64,000 nucleotides of DNA from Sandaracinaceae bacterium. GTDB lineage: Bacteria; Myxococcota_A; Polyangia; Polyangiales; Houyiibacteriaceae. Where the stretch lies: positions 62,001 to 126,000 of the forward strand of contig JADJJE010000003.1 of the NCBI GenBank assembly GCA_016706685.1, in the 5' to 3' direction. The notes below the pieces were generated by a model, which searched no databases, was not told where the DNA came from, and saw nothing but the letters and a program-made list of their open reading frames with translations. Shown one piece after another: positions 10,968 through 19,326 of the stretch. Position 1 is the stretch's first letter. Each line of letters starts with the position of its first letter. The translations under genes were made by a program, and so were the position numbers.

Positions 10968-11894
10968 GTGTACACCACTCGCTACGCACCTTCGCCCACG
11001 GGGGCCATGCACCTCGGCCACGCGCGCACGGCGCTGCTGGCATGGCTGCGGGCCCGCTCGCAGGGCGGCCGCATCGTGATGCGCATCGAGGACCTGGACC
11101 CGCCGCGCGTGAAGCCGGGCGCCGCCGACGCGATCTTGCGGGACCACCTGTGGCTGGGGCTCGACTGGGACGAGGGGCCCGTGTTCCAGAGCACCCGCAC
11201 GGACGCGTATGAAGCCGCGCTCGAGCAGCTTCGGGTGGCTGGCCGGTGCTACCCGTGCACGTGCACGCGCCGTGAGATCGAGGCCGCGTTGAGCAGCGCC
11301 CCGCACGCGGGAGAGCTCGAGGGCGAGCTGGTGTATCCCGGCACGTGCCGTGTGCACGGGGCTCGGACGGATCGCCCCGCCGCGCTGCGCTTCGCCGCGA
11401 GCCCGGAGGACGCGCGTTTCGAGCGCTTCGAAGACGTGCTGCAGGGCGTGGTGGAGCGGCGGCTCGGTGGTGACTTCGTGATCCGCCGGAGCGACGGGTT
11501 GTTCGCGTATCAGCTCGCCGTGGTAGTGGACGACGCGGCCCAGGGGGTCACCGAGGTGGTGCGCGGCGATGATCTGCTGAGCAGCACCCCGCGCCAGCTC
11601 GCGTTGTATGCCGCGCTCGGACATGCGGCCCCGCGGTTCCTGCACGTGGGGTTGGTGCTGGCGGAGGACGGCGGGCGGCTGGCCAAGCGTCTGGGGAGCG
11701 TGGCGCTCGCGGACTACGCCGGGGGGGGGGTGACCCCGGAGCGGGTGCTGGGGTTCCTTGGGCGGTCCCTCGGGGTGCAGGAGACGGATGCGCCCACGTC
11801 GCTGGCGGAGCTGCTTGCGGGGTTTGATCTCGGGCGTGTGCCACGGGGCCCGGTGAGCGCTGTGTTCCCCGCAGCCGGATTGGCGGGTGGCTGA
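10968..11894 (+). CDS. gluQ: Glutamyl-Q tRNA(Asp) synthetase
   Basis: About 308 residues from the GTG at 10968, which puts five residues before RYAPSPTG as in E. coli YadB; a TTG at 10899 is the longer alternative. It is the catalytic half of a glutamyl-tRNA synthetase without the anticodon-binding domain: RYAPSPTGAMHLGHAR (HIGH motif), MRIEDLDPPR, FAYQLAVVVDD, GVTEVVRGDDLL and AKRLGS in the KMSKS position. The zinc site YPCTCTRREI...YPGTC has the CxC, Tyr and Cys of the GluQ subgroup. The enzyme attaches glutamate to queuosine in tRNA-Asp. A run of ten G at 11721-11730 is in frame; the residues after it still read as the family C-terminus (VTPERVLGFLG). Confidence 0.9.
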   Translation: MYTTRYAPSPTGAMHLGHARTALLAWLRARSQGGRIVMRIEDLDPPRVKPGAADAILRDHLWLGLDWDEGPVFQSTRTDAYEAALEQLRVAGRCYPCTCTRREIEAALSSAPHAGELEGELVYPGTCRVHGARTDRPAALRFAASPEDARFERFEDVLQGVVERRLGGDFVIRRSDGLFAYQLAVVVDDAAQGVTEVVRGDDLLSSTPRQLALYAALGHAAPRFLHVGLVLAEDGGRLAKRLGSVALADYAGGGVTPERVLGFLGRSLGVQETDAPTSLAELLAGFDLGRVPRGPVSAVFPAAGLAGG

Positions 11895-11904
11895 AACGCT
11901 CTGT

Positions 11905-12087
11905 CTACTTGGCGCGATCGTGCCAGTACCCGGGTTCTCGGCTCATGTGGGCGACGGACAGAACCGCTCTGCGACCGGCCACGAACCCGACAACCACCGA
12001 GTAGGGGAAACGCCCGAGACCGAAGCGCCGGATGTCCCGCGCGGGATCTGTGTCGCCAACCCGCGTGCCGCTCGTTGGAAGCTCCAT
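11905..12087 (-). pseudogene. Truncated RelE/ParE-family toxin
   Basis: 60 codons. The C-terminal half matches the ParE/RelE toxin ending (RRFGLGRFPYSVVVGF, then LSVAHMSREPGYWHDR). The usual first 35-50 residues, the helical hairpin that contacts the target, are absent: the ATG leads almost directly into the strand region. The ATG overlaps the antitoxin stop as TGATG, so the gene boundary is intact and the loss looks like an internal deletion. It is probably inactive. Alternatively, a very short toxin variant could exist. Confidence 0.6.
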
Positions 12088-12317
12088 CAGCGAGGGTGCA
12101 AGGCTGCCCGAACGCGCGCGGCCACCTCTTCACCGGGGACGAGACGGGACTCTCCGGACTCCACCGCATGGATGCGCCGCGCGATCTCGGTCTTCCACTC
12201 GGGACTGAGGTCGATGGCGCCGGTCAGGCTCGCTTCGAGCGCGGACACTAGCGCTACCCGCTCCGCCTCGGGAAGCGCGAGCGCGTCTTCGAGGATCTTT
12301 TCGGCCGTGGAGGTCAC
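12087..12317 (-). CDS. Addiction-module antitoxin (Unstab_antitox family)
   Basis: 76 residues, GTG start. Two-part layout typical of this family: an N-terminal helix pair (EKILEDALALPEAERVALVSALEASL) and a C-terminal acidic/Arg-rich tail (WKTEIARRIHAVESGESRLVPGEEVAARVRAAL) that would wrap the toxin. Such antitoxins pair with RelE/ParE toxins and repress their own promoter. The partner at 11905-12087 is translationally coupled but truncated, leaving this as an orphan or relic antitoxin. Confidence 0.85.
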   Translation of the reverse strand: MTSTAEKILEDALALPEAERVALVSALEASLTGAIDLSPEWKTEIARRIHAVESGESRLVPGEEVAARVRAALHPR

Positions 12318-12390
12318 GTTCCGATTCTAGGTGGGAGCTGTGCGACTTGCCACCCCCAGCCAGTCCGCCCCCCCGTTGACGCCAAGAGCG

Positions 12391-13800
12391 ATGGCCTCAG
12401 GATTCGCCCCCATGCTGGACTCCTCCGCCACCGCGCAGCCTCCCGTCGCCCCGACGCTCCGCGTGCTGCTCACGCTGGCGTGGCCCGTTGTGCTGGCGCG
12501 CGCCACGCAGTCGGTCATCGGGTTCACGGACGCGTACATGGTTGCCCCGTTGGGCGAGGCCGAGCTCGCCGCGACCACCACGGGGGCGCTCGACATGTTC
12601 ACCGTGATTCTCTTCCCGCTCGGCATGGTGTTCATCCTCCAGAGCTTCGCCTCGCAGCTCCGCGGGCGCGGTGAGCTGGGTGCGATCCGTCGCTACGCGC
12701 GCTACGGCCTCGTCATCGCGCTGGCCGCGGGCGTCGTGGGCCTCGGTCTGGTGCCGCTCGTCCCCCGGGTGATCGGCCTTCTCGGCTACGAGCCCGCCGT
12801 CGCCGCGAGCATGACCGAGTACGTCGGCGTGCGGCTCTTCTCGGTCGGCGCCGCCGTTGGCGTGGAGGCGCTCGGCAACTGGTACGGTGGGCTCGGAAAC
12901 ACGCGCCTCCCCATGGTGGTCAGCATCCTCACCATGCTCGCCAACCTCCTCGGGAATTGGCTGCTCATCTCCCCCCGCTTCGGCCTGCCGGGCTATGGCG
13001 TGATGGGGGCGGCGGCGGCGAGCACCATCGCAACGTTCGTGGGCTTCACGGTCATGCTAGTGGCGTTCTCGCGGGACGTGGGCTTCGAGCTCCCGAAGGG
13101 AGACGTGCGCATGCGGCGCGACGAGTTCCTGCGTGTCGTTCGCTTCGGCGCACCGAACGGGGTGAACTGGCTGCTCGAGTTCGCCGCGTTCGCGCTGTTC
13201 GTCAACGTGGTCGTGGGGGCCCTCGGGACCACGCCGCTCGCGGCCCTCAACGTCGTCATCCAGGTGAACTCGATCGCCTTCATGCCGGCGTTCGGACTCG
13301 CCACCGCAGGAGCCATCCTCGTGGGCGAGGCCATCGGCGGCGGTCGACCCGAGGACGTGCCGCGCATCGTGCGGCTCACCCTCGGGACCGCCGCCACGTT
13401 CATGCTGGCGCTCGGCTTGATCTACCTGGCGTTCCCCGAGGCCATCATGTCGCTGTTCGCCCACGATCCGGAGGGTTCCGCAGCGCTCGTCAGCGTGGGG
13501 GCGTCCATGCTCTCCATGTCGGTGCTGTGGCAGCTCTTCGACGCGGTGGGGATCACCCTGGGCGAGGCGCTGCGCGCCGCGGGGGACACGACATGGTGCA
13601 TGCTCGCGCGACTCTTCATCGCGTGGGGGGTGTTCATGCCGCTCGCGTTCGCAGCGGTGCGCGTGTGGGACGCGGGAACCACCGGCGCCATGCTCGCGCT
13701 CTGCGCGTACCTCGCCGTGCTGTCGCTCGCGCTGTCGGCTCGGTTCCTGTCGGGGCGCTGGCGCACGATCCAGCTCGTGGGACACGACGTGGTCGTCTGA
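12391..13800 (+). CDS. MATE-family multidrug/sodium exporter
   Basis: About 469 residues from the ATG at 12391; a GTG at 12331 and an ATG at 12412 are alternatives. About twelve hydrophobic segments form two homologous halves. The first half has LTLAWPVVLARATQSVIGFTDAYMVAPLGEAELAATTTG, the MATE opening, and GNWYGGLGNTRLPMVV; the second has RFGAPNGVNWLLEFAAFALFV and GLATAGAILVGEAIGGGRPEDV. MATE proteins expel cationic drugs or metabolites with Na+ or H+ antiport. No regulator is adjacent; the upstream neighbour is the antitoxin, read the other way. Confidence 0.92.
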   Translation: MASGFAPMLDSSATAQPPVAPTLRVLLTLAWPVVLARATQSVIGFTDAYMVAPLGEAELAATTTGALDMFTVILFPLGMVFILQSFASQLRGRGELGAIRRYARYGLVIALAAGVVGLGLVPLVPRVIGLLGYEPAVAASMTEYVGVRLFSVGAAVGVEALGNWYGGLGNTRLPMVVSILTMLANLLGNWLLISPRFGLPGYGVMGAAAASTIATFVGFTVMLVAFSRDVGFELPKGDVRMRRDEFLRVVRFGAPNGVNWLLEFAAFALFVNVVVGALGTTPLAALNVVIQVNSIAFMPAFGLATAGAILVGEAIGGGRPEDVPRIVRLTLGTAATFMLALGLIYLAFPEAIMSLFAHDPEGSAALVSVGASMLSMSVLWQLFDAVGITLGEALRAAGDTTWCMLARLFIAWGVFMPLAFAAVRVWDAGTTGAMLALCAYLAVLSLALSARFLSGRWRTIQLVGHDVVV

Positions 13801-13860
13801 GCGTACGCGTCTCGTCGCTCGGCACCGATGCGCGCGGTGGCCCGGCGCGTCTTCAGAGCA

Positions 13861-14442
13861 TCACGGCACCACCAGCGTGACCTCCGCCGTGTCCACCACG
13901 CTCGTGCTCCCGTTCGTCAGGCTCACCTCCAGCGTGATCGTCGTCAGGCTGTGCACGCTCGGGTCGCTCGACAGGAAGAACACACGGTCCCCTGTGCGCA
14001 CCTGCCCGGTGCCGTCGAAGCTCACGCCCACCAAGCTCAAGATGCGGGTGATGGGCTCGCTCAGCGCCACGCCCGCGGCCGAGCGGAACTCATACGAAAT
14101 GATCCAGTCGCCGCTGTTGAAGTCGGCCGCGCTCAGCCCGCGCACGCGGAAGCCCATGTCCAGGTGGTAGCCGCCTTGGATGCCCATCACCGCGGTGGCG
14201 GTGCCGCTGCCGGGGGCCACCATGAAGCTGCCCGTCTCGCCGAAGCCCACCTCGAGGATGAAGTCTGGACCCAGGTCGGCGGGCGGGCCCAGGTCCTCGG
14301 GCTCGGCGTCCATGGGCACGTCGCCGTCGGGGGTGCCCTGCTCGGCCCCTTGGTCTGGAAGGATGATGGGCAACGGCTCGAGGCACCCCGCCAGCAGCCC
14401 GCAACCCACGAATCCAACCACCGAAGCCAAGCGTAACGTCAC
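13861..14442 (-). CDS. Uncharacterised lipoprotein
   Basis: 193 residues, GTG start. Signal peptide with lipobox LLAGC (lipidated Cys ~20), then an Asp/Glu/Pro-rich spacer (about 30-60: DQGAEQG, DVPMDAEPEDLGPP) common in cell-surface proteins of this group, then a single beta-rich domain (FILEVGFGETGSFMVAPG ... TITLEVSLTNGSTSVVDTAEVTLVVP). The end resembles an immunoglobulin-like or CARDB-like beta-sandwich. No catalytic residues are apparent. It is divergent from the flippase gene and separated from it by 91 bp that must hold both promoters. Confidence 0.65.
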   Translation of the reverse strand: MTLRLASVVGFVGCGLLAGCLEPLPIILPDQGAEQGTPDGDVPMDAEPEDLGPPADLGPDFILEVGFGETGSFMVAPGSGTATAVMGIQGGYHLDMGFRVRGLSAADFNSGDWIISYEFRSAAGVALSEPITRILSLVGVSFDGTGQVRTGDRVFFLSSDPSVHSLTTITLEVSLTNGSTSVVDTAEVTLVVP

Positions 14443-14533
14443 GCGGGCAGTGTGGCCCCTGGGTCACGCTCCGGCAATCGTGGCGGCCACCGCCCGCTTG
14501 ACCCGTGCGGCGCCTGCCCACACAACCCGCCGC

Positions 14534-16057
14534 ATGTCGGACGCCCCCAGCGACACCAAGGTGACCAGCCAGAAGGCCGGCCGTGGCCTGCTCGTCATCA
14601 CGGGCGCCAAGGTCTACTTCGTCGTCACCAGCTTCGGCATCCAGCTCGCCCTGCCCAGCTTCTTCAGCGGCCCGCGCGTGTTCGGTCAGTTCGGCACCAT
14701 CATGGCGGCCATCAGCATCCTCAACAACGTGCTGATCGCGGCCACCATCCAGTCCGTCAGCAAGCTGGTGAGCGAAGACGAGGCCCGCGGCCCGGCGGTG
14801 CTGCGCCAGGGCCTGCAGATCCAGCTGGTGGTGGGCGGCCTGCTCTCGGCGCTGCTGTTCGCGGCGGCGCCCTACTTCGCGGACTTCCACGCCGACCCGG
14901 CGCTGGCCCCCATGATGCGGGTGTCGTCGTCCGTGGTGCTGGCCTACGCGCTGTATGCGGCGCTGATCGGTGACCTGAACGGGCGGCAGCGCTTCGCCAC
15001 CCAGGCCAAGTTCGACATCGGCTTCTCCACGCTGCGCACGCTCGGCATCGTGGGCGGCGCGGCCCTCGGCTTCGGGGCTTTCGGCGCGTTCACGGGCTTC
15101 GCCAGCGCCGCCGTGACCATCTGCGTGGCGGCGCTGCTGGTGGTGGGCATCGGCCAGCGCGGCAAGGGCACGCACCTGCGCACGTGGATGGCCTTCATGG
15201 CGCCCATCTGGCTCTATCAGGGGTTCCTCAACGGCATCCTGCAGATCGACATCCAGGTGCTCTCGCGCACCCTGGGAGACCTCGGCCGTGAGGCCGGCAT
15301 GGCCAGCGCCGCCGCGGGCGAGAACGCGCAGACGCTGGTGGGCTACTACCGCGCCGCGCAGACCTTCGCGTTCGTGCCGTATCAGCTGATCCTCTCCATG
15401 ACGTTCATCGTCTTCCCCATGGTCTCGCGCGCCCTGGCCAGCGGTGACGAAGACGCCGCCCGGCGCACCATTCAGGGGGCCCTGCGCTTCTCCATGCTGG
15501 CGCTGCTGGCCATCGCCTGCCCCATCGCGGGCGCGTCCGACGGCGTCATGCGCATCGCCTACCCGGAGGCCTACCTGGCGGGCGCCCCGGCCTTGGGCGC
15601 GCTGGTCTTCGGCATCGCGGCCTTCGCGCTCTTCGTCATCACCGCCACCGTGCTCACCAGCGCCGGGCAGCCGCGCGTGGCCGCGCTCATCGCGGGCGTG
15701 TCGCTGGGCGTGGTGCTGGTGGCCACGCGCTTCTTCATCGTGGCCGCGGGCCCAGACAACGACGCCCTGCTGGCCGCCGCGCTCGGCACCTGCGCCGGCA
15801 CCGTGTTCGCGCTGCTGGGAGCGGGCGCCGCGGTCTACGCCCGCTTCCGCGCGTTCCTGCCGCCGCTCTCGGTGGTGCGCGGTGCCCTCGCGGGTGCCGG
15901 CGCCTTCGCTGCGGCCGCCTTCATCCCGCACGGCAGCCGCGTCATGAGCATCGTCGCCCTGGCCGGCGGCTTCGCGGCGTTCCTGCTGGGCCTGGTGCTC
16001 ACCGGCGAGCTGGGCAAGGCGGAGCTCAAGGCCGGGCGCAGCGCCCTCGGGGTCTGA
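14534..16057 (+). CDS. Polysaccharide/lipid-linked oligosaccharide flippase (MOP superfamily)
   Basis: About 507 residues from the ATG at 14534. Some twelve to fourteen membrane segments. The N-terminal block (GLLVITGAKVYFVVTSFGIQLALPSFFSGPRVFGQFGTI) and the middle GYYRAAQTFAFVPYQLILSMTFIVFPMVSRALASGDED are typical of Wzx/RfbX-type members of the MOP superfamily (polysaccharide biosynthesis protein, or MurJ-like). Such proteins flip undecaprenyl-linked glycans across the inner membrane. No glycosyltransferases are in the window, so the substrate cannot be inferred. The gene ends directly against convergent moaC. Confidence 0.85.
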   Translation: MSDAPSDTKVTSQKAGRGLLVITGAKVYFVVTSFGIQLALPSFFSGPRVFGQFGTIMAAISILNNVLIAATIQSVSKLVSEDEARGPAVLRQGLQIQLVVGGLLSALLFAAAPYFADFHADPALAPMMRVSSSVVLAYALYAALIGDLNGRQRFATQAKFDIGFSTLRTLGIVGGAALGFGAFGAFTGFASAAVTICVAALLVVGIGQRGKGTHLRTWMAFMAPIWLYQGFLNGILQIDIQVLSRTLGDLGREAGMASAAAGENAQTLVGYYRAAQTFAFVPYQLILSMTFIVFPMVSRALASGDEDAARRTIQGALRFSMLALLAIACPIAGASDGVMRIAYPEAYLAGAPALGALVFGIAAFALFVITATVLTSAGQPRVAALIAGVSLGVVLVATRFFIVAAGPDNDALLAAALGTCAGTVFALLGAGAAVYARFRAFLPPLSVVRGALAGAGAFAAAAFIPHGSRVMSIVALAGGFAAFLLGLVLTGELGKAELKAGRSALGV

Positions 16058-16567
16058 TCACGAACTGGGCGTAGAGCGCACGTAGTGCCCGCGCTGCCCA
16101 CCGCTCTTCTCGTGCAGCGCGATGCTCTCGATGACCATCTCGCGGTCGATGCCCTTGAGCATGTCGTACAGCGTGAGCGCCGCCACGCTGACCGCCGTGA
16201 GGGCCTCCATCTCCACGCCGGTCTTGCCGCTGCAGCGCACGGTGGCCTCGATCCACACGCGCTCTCCGTCCGCGTCGGGCTCGAGCGTGACGCTCACCGC
16301 CGAGAGCTGGAGCGGGTGGCACAGGGGGATCAGGTCCGCCGTCTTCTTGGCCGCCTGGATGCCCGCGATGCGCGCGCTGGCGAACACGTCGCCCTTGGGC
16401 GTGTCCTCGGCCAGCAGCCGGCGCCGCGTCTCGGGGGCCATGCGCAACGCGCCGCGGGCACGCGCCTCGCGCTGGGTCACGGCCTTGTCGCCCACGTCCA
16501 CCATGTGGGCCTCGCCACGCGCGCTCAGGTGGGTCAGCCCGCTCTCGTGCGTGTCGTCGCTGCCCAT
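16058..16567 (-). CDS. moaC: Cyclic pyranopterin monophosphate synthase
   Basis: 169 residues, the normal length for MoaC. Family motifs: HLSARGEAHMVDVGDKAVTQREARA near the N-terminus, GDVFASARIAGIQAAKKTADLIPLCHPL, and DMLKGIDREMVIESIALHEKSGG containing the catalytic Asp and Lys. It converts the MoaA product 3',8-cyclo-GTP into cyclic pyranopterin monophosphate in molybdenum-cofactor synthesis. It lies 3 bp after fbp on the same strand and is probably cotranscribed with it, although the pathways are unrelated. No other moa gene is in the window. Confidence 0.96.
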   Translation of the reverse strand: MGSDDTHESGLTHLSARGEAHMVDVGDKAVTQREARARGALRMAPETRRRLLAEDTPKGDVFASARIAGIQAAKKTADLIPLCHPLQLSAVSVTLEPDADGERVWIEATVRCSGKTGVEMEALTAVSVAALTLYDMLKGIDREMVIESIALHEKSGGQRGHYVRSTPSS

Positions 16568-16570
16568 GGC

Positions 16571-17602
16571 TCAGCCGTGCGCGATGCGCAGCGCGTCTTC
16601 CACGTCGCGGATGCTGCCGATGTAGAGCGGCGTGCGCTGGTGCAGCTCCGTGGGCACCAGGTCGAGCACGCGCTCGGTGCCCGTGCTGGCCATGCCACCC
16701 GCGGCCTCCACGATGAACGCCATGGGGGACGCCTCGTAGAGCAGGCGCAGCTTGCCGCTCTGGTTCTTCTTGTCGGCCGGGTACACGAAGATGCCGCCGC
16801 GCAGCAGCGTGCGGTGCAGGTCCGCCACCATGGCCCCGATGTAGCGGTGCCCATAGGCGGAGCGCCCATCGGTGGGCGACTTGATCCAGTCCACCCAGGC
16901 CTGCACGCCCGGCGACCACTTGTGGTAGTTGCCCTCGTTGATGGAGTAGGTGTTGCCGCGCTCCGGCATGCGGATGTTCTCGTGCGAGAGGAAGAACTCG
17001 CCGATGCCCGGGTCGTAGGTGAAGCCGTGCACGCCGTCGCCCGTGCTGTAGACCAGCATGTTGGACGAGCCGTAGATGACGTAGCCCGCCGCCACGATGT
17101 CGCGCCCGGGCTGCAGCAGGTCCTCGAGCGTGCCGGGGCCGCCCGCCTTCGTGACGCGCTTGTGGATGGAGAAGATGGTCCCGATGGACGCGTTGATGTC
17201 GATGTTGCCCGAGCCGTCCAGCGGGTCGAACTGCAGCACGTACTTGCCGCAGGGGTACTCGGCCGGGATGGCGATGGGCTCCTCCACCTCTTCGCTGCCC
17301 ATCACGCAGACCTGCCCGCCGGACTGCACCACGCTGACCAGCGTGTTGTTGGCGAACTCGTCCAGCTTGGCCACCACCTCGCCCTGGACGTTGATCTTGC
17401 CGGTGGTCCCGAGCACGCCCGAGAGGCCCGCGCGGCTGACGCGGCTGCCGATGATCTTGGCGGCCAGCGAGATCTGCTGGAAGAGCCGCGTGAAGTCGCC
17501 GGTGGCCTCCGGGTTGGCGCGCTGCCGGTCGAGGATGTGCCGCTCGAGGGTCGTGCCAGGGAGGCTCGGGCCCACGGGACCCATGGAGGGAGAGTTCGCC
17601 AT
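16571..17602 (-). CDS. fbp: Fructose-1,6-bisphosphatase, class I
   Basis: 343 residues, as expected for class I FBPase. The metal and substrate core DPLDGSGNIDINASIGTIFSIHKR is intact, and GVQAWVDWIKSPTDGRSAYGHRYIGAMVADLHRTLLRGG gives the phosphate-binding loop. The C-terminal LYEASPMAFIVEAAGGMASTG matches the usual ending. It hydrolyses fructose 1,6-bisphosphate to fructose 6-phosphate in gluconeogenesis. It is divergent from the LuxR-type regulator across 86 bp and runs into moaC downstream. Confidence 0.96.
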   Translation of the reverse strand: MANSPSMGPVGPSLPGTTLERHILDRQRANPEATGDFTRLFQQISLAAKIIGSRVSRAGLSGVLGTTGKINVQGEVVAKLDEFANNTLVSVVQSGGQVCVMGSEEVEEPIAIPAEYPCGKYVLQFDPLDGSGNIDINASIGTIFSIHKRVTKAGGPGTLEDLLQPGRDIVAAGYVIYGSSNMLVYSTGDGVHGFTYDPGIGEFFLSHENIRMPERGNTYSINEGNYHKWSPGVQAWVDWIKSPTDGRSAYGHRYIGAMVADLHRTLLRGGIFVYPADKKNQSGKLRLLYEASPMAFIVEAAGGMASTGTERVLDLVPTELHQRTPLYIGSIRDVEDALRIAHG

Positions 17603-17688
17603 GGGCCAGGATATGACAGCCGACGGGTGGGCGCGCTAGCCACGGACCCCGTATCCCAGGGTCCATTTCCTGCTATCCTCGCCCGAGG

Positions 17689-18456
17689 ATGCCAACCCGG
17701 CGCACTTCGGACCCCGACCTCACCGACGACACCCGCAAGGTGTTCATCATGGTCGTAGACCCTGTGGCGCGCTCTGCCATGTCCTTGCTGGACGCGCTGG
17801 CCGGCCCCGTGCCCGTCCGCAGTGGCTCGGCCCCCCATCGCTTGCTGCAAGACCCCCGCCGGCACCGCTGGGTGGGGCTGGTGCTCGGGCCCGGCTTCGA
17901 AGACGACGGCGTCGCGCTCGAGTGGGCGTCGCGGCTGAAGGCCACGTCGCTGCGCCAGCCGGTCGTGCTGTGGCTGTCGGCCAACCCCAGCGCCGAGCAC
18001 CTGCGCCTCGCCAGCGAACGGGGGTTCCTGTACTCCTCGCCGCCTCCGTCGCCGGCCAGCGTGAAGCCCTTCCTGGACCTGTGCGACCACCGTCGCTCAC
18101 CCGGCCCCGGAGACGCCATCAACTGGGCCATCTGGGAGCTGGCGCGGCGTCACACCCTCACCGAGCGGCACCAGGAGGTGCTCCTCGGCTTGGTGCAGGG
18201 CAAGATCGCCTGCGAAATCGCGGGGGACCTGGGCCGCACGGAGAAGACGGTCACCAACCACATCGCCGAGATCAGCAAGCGCACCGGCCTCAGCGGTGTG
18301 CGCTCCATGGTGAGCGAGGTGCAGACGCTGGCGCACACCGCCATGGCCGAGGGCCTGCCGCTGTTCGAGCCCACGCCCACAGAGCCTCTCGATCGACGCG
18401 AGGTCCGCGAAGCGCTGAATCATGCGACGTCTCGCACGTCCACGGCCAAGACCTGA
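17689..18456 (+). CDS. LuxR-type HTH transcriptional regulator with degenerate N-terminal domain
   Basis: 255 residues. The C-terminal part (about 155-215) is a LuxR/GerE helix-turn-helix: LTERHQEVLLGLVQGKIACEIAGDLGRTEKTVTNHIAEISKRTG, with the recognition helix in EKTVTNHI. The N-terminal part (about 17-130) has the alternating strands of a receiver fold (KVFIMVVDPVARSAM, RWVGLVLGPG, QPVVLWLSANPS), but the phospho-acceptor position lies in GLVLGPG and has no Asp. It is therefore unlikely to be switched by phosphotransfer. A low-complexity tail ends the protein. It is followed after 15 bp by the exported-protein gene, suggesting an operon, and is divergent from fbp. Confidence 0.78.
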   Translation: MPTRRTSDPDLTDDTRKVFIMVVDPVARSAMSLLDALAGPVPVRSGSAPHRLLQDPRRHRWVGLVLGPGFEDDGVALEWASRLKATSLRQPVVLWLSANPSAEHLRLASERGFLYSSPPPSPASVKPFLDLCDHRRSPGPGDAINWAIWELARRHTLTERHQEVLLGLVQGKIACEIAGDLGRTEKTVTNHIAEISKRTGLSGVRSMVSEVQTLAHTAMAEGLPLFEPTPTEPLDRREVREALNHATSRTSTAKT

Positions 18457-18471
18457 CCCCTGGGCCCGCCT

Positions 18472-19290
18472 ATGACACTGCGCCGTCTGCTCTCCTTCTC
18501 GTTGCTCGCGTTTCTCCTGGCCTCGCTGGCCCCACTGGCCAGCGTCACGGGCGTGGGCGCTCAGCGGCGCGTGACCCCGCCGCCGCGCTGGGTCTCGGAC
18601 AACACGCTCTGGCCGGTGCAGTACGTGCCCTTCGTGGCCACCCAGGGCACGCGCTCGCTCACGCTCGAGTGCGCACCCTTCCCGGCCACGTCACCCAGCC
18701 TGCTGCGCTGCACCGCCCGCAGCCGCGTGCTGCGCGTGGAGCGCATGGTGGAGCCGTATGCGGCGCTGCTAGCGTCCACGCAGCCCGGTGAGCTCGAGCG
18801 CGAGCTGGAGGCCCGCAAGCGGCGCGAGTGCGGCCCCGAGGCGCGCCCCTACGAGCGGTCGCAGCCCACCTGGTCCGCCAGCCGCCAGCGTGGCGTGGAG
18901 CGCTACAACGAAGGCCTGCGCGCCCTGCGCACCCGGCTCTGCCAGCCGTGCAGCGGCCCGTCGTGCCGCGACCTGGTGGAGGCCATCGTCACCGAGCTGA
19001 ACGTGTCCACGTGCGAGCTCGAGACCGAGGAAGACGTGCTGGACCTGACCCCCACGGGCGCCATGCGCTGGGGCAGCGAGACGCTCGACCCCAGCTGCGG
19101 CGGTCGGGTGGTGCACAGCATGCACGCCGAGGGGCGTGACTGGGTCTACACGCGCACGCGGCAGTTCGATGAAGAAGCGCCACGCTCTCCCGAAGCGCCG
19201 AGCCGCTGCGACGAAGAGCAGACGCTCACGCTGCGCACGGGGCTTCCGCTCTACGCAGACCCGTCCGCGTGCACCGTCTTGGTGTTCTGA
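18472..19290 (+). CDS. Uncharacterised exported protein
   Basis: 272 residues with a signal peptide (LLSFSLLAFLLASLAPLASVTGVGA) and probable cleavage before QRR. The mature protein has at least nine Cys (for example CAPFPATSPSLLRCTARS, CQPCSGPSCRDLVEA, CELETEEDVLDL, SPSRCDEEQ), implying several disulfides and a periplasmic or extracellular place. No recognised family. It is separated from the upstream regulator by only 15 bp. It ends convergently with the large protein gene downstream, with a hairpin between them. Confidence 0.65.
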   Translation: MTLRRLLSFSLLAFLLASLAPLASVTGVGAQRRVTPPPRWVSDNTLWPVQYVPFVATQGTRSLTLECAPFPATSPSLLRCTARSRVLRVERMVEPYAALLASTQPGELERELEARKRRECGPEARPYERSQPTWSASRQRGVERYNEGLRALRTRLCQPCSGPSCRDLVEAIVTELNVSTCELETEEDVLDLTPTGAMRWGSETLDPSCGGRVVHSMHAEGRDWVYTRTRQFDEEAPRSPEAPSRCDEEQTLTLRTGLPLYADPSACTVLVF

Positions 19291-19307
19291 CGGGGCGGCG
19301 CGCTCGG

Positions 19308-19323
19308 GCACTCGAGAGAGTGC
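19308..19323. terminator. Hairpin between convergent genes
   Basis: GCACTC and GAGTGC pair around a GAGA loop, lying between the stop of the exported-protein gene (19290) and the stop of the converging gene (19327). It could end transcription from either side. There is no flanking T-run, so this is positional inference. Confidence 0.4.
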
Positions 19324-19326
19324 GGC

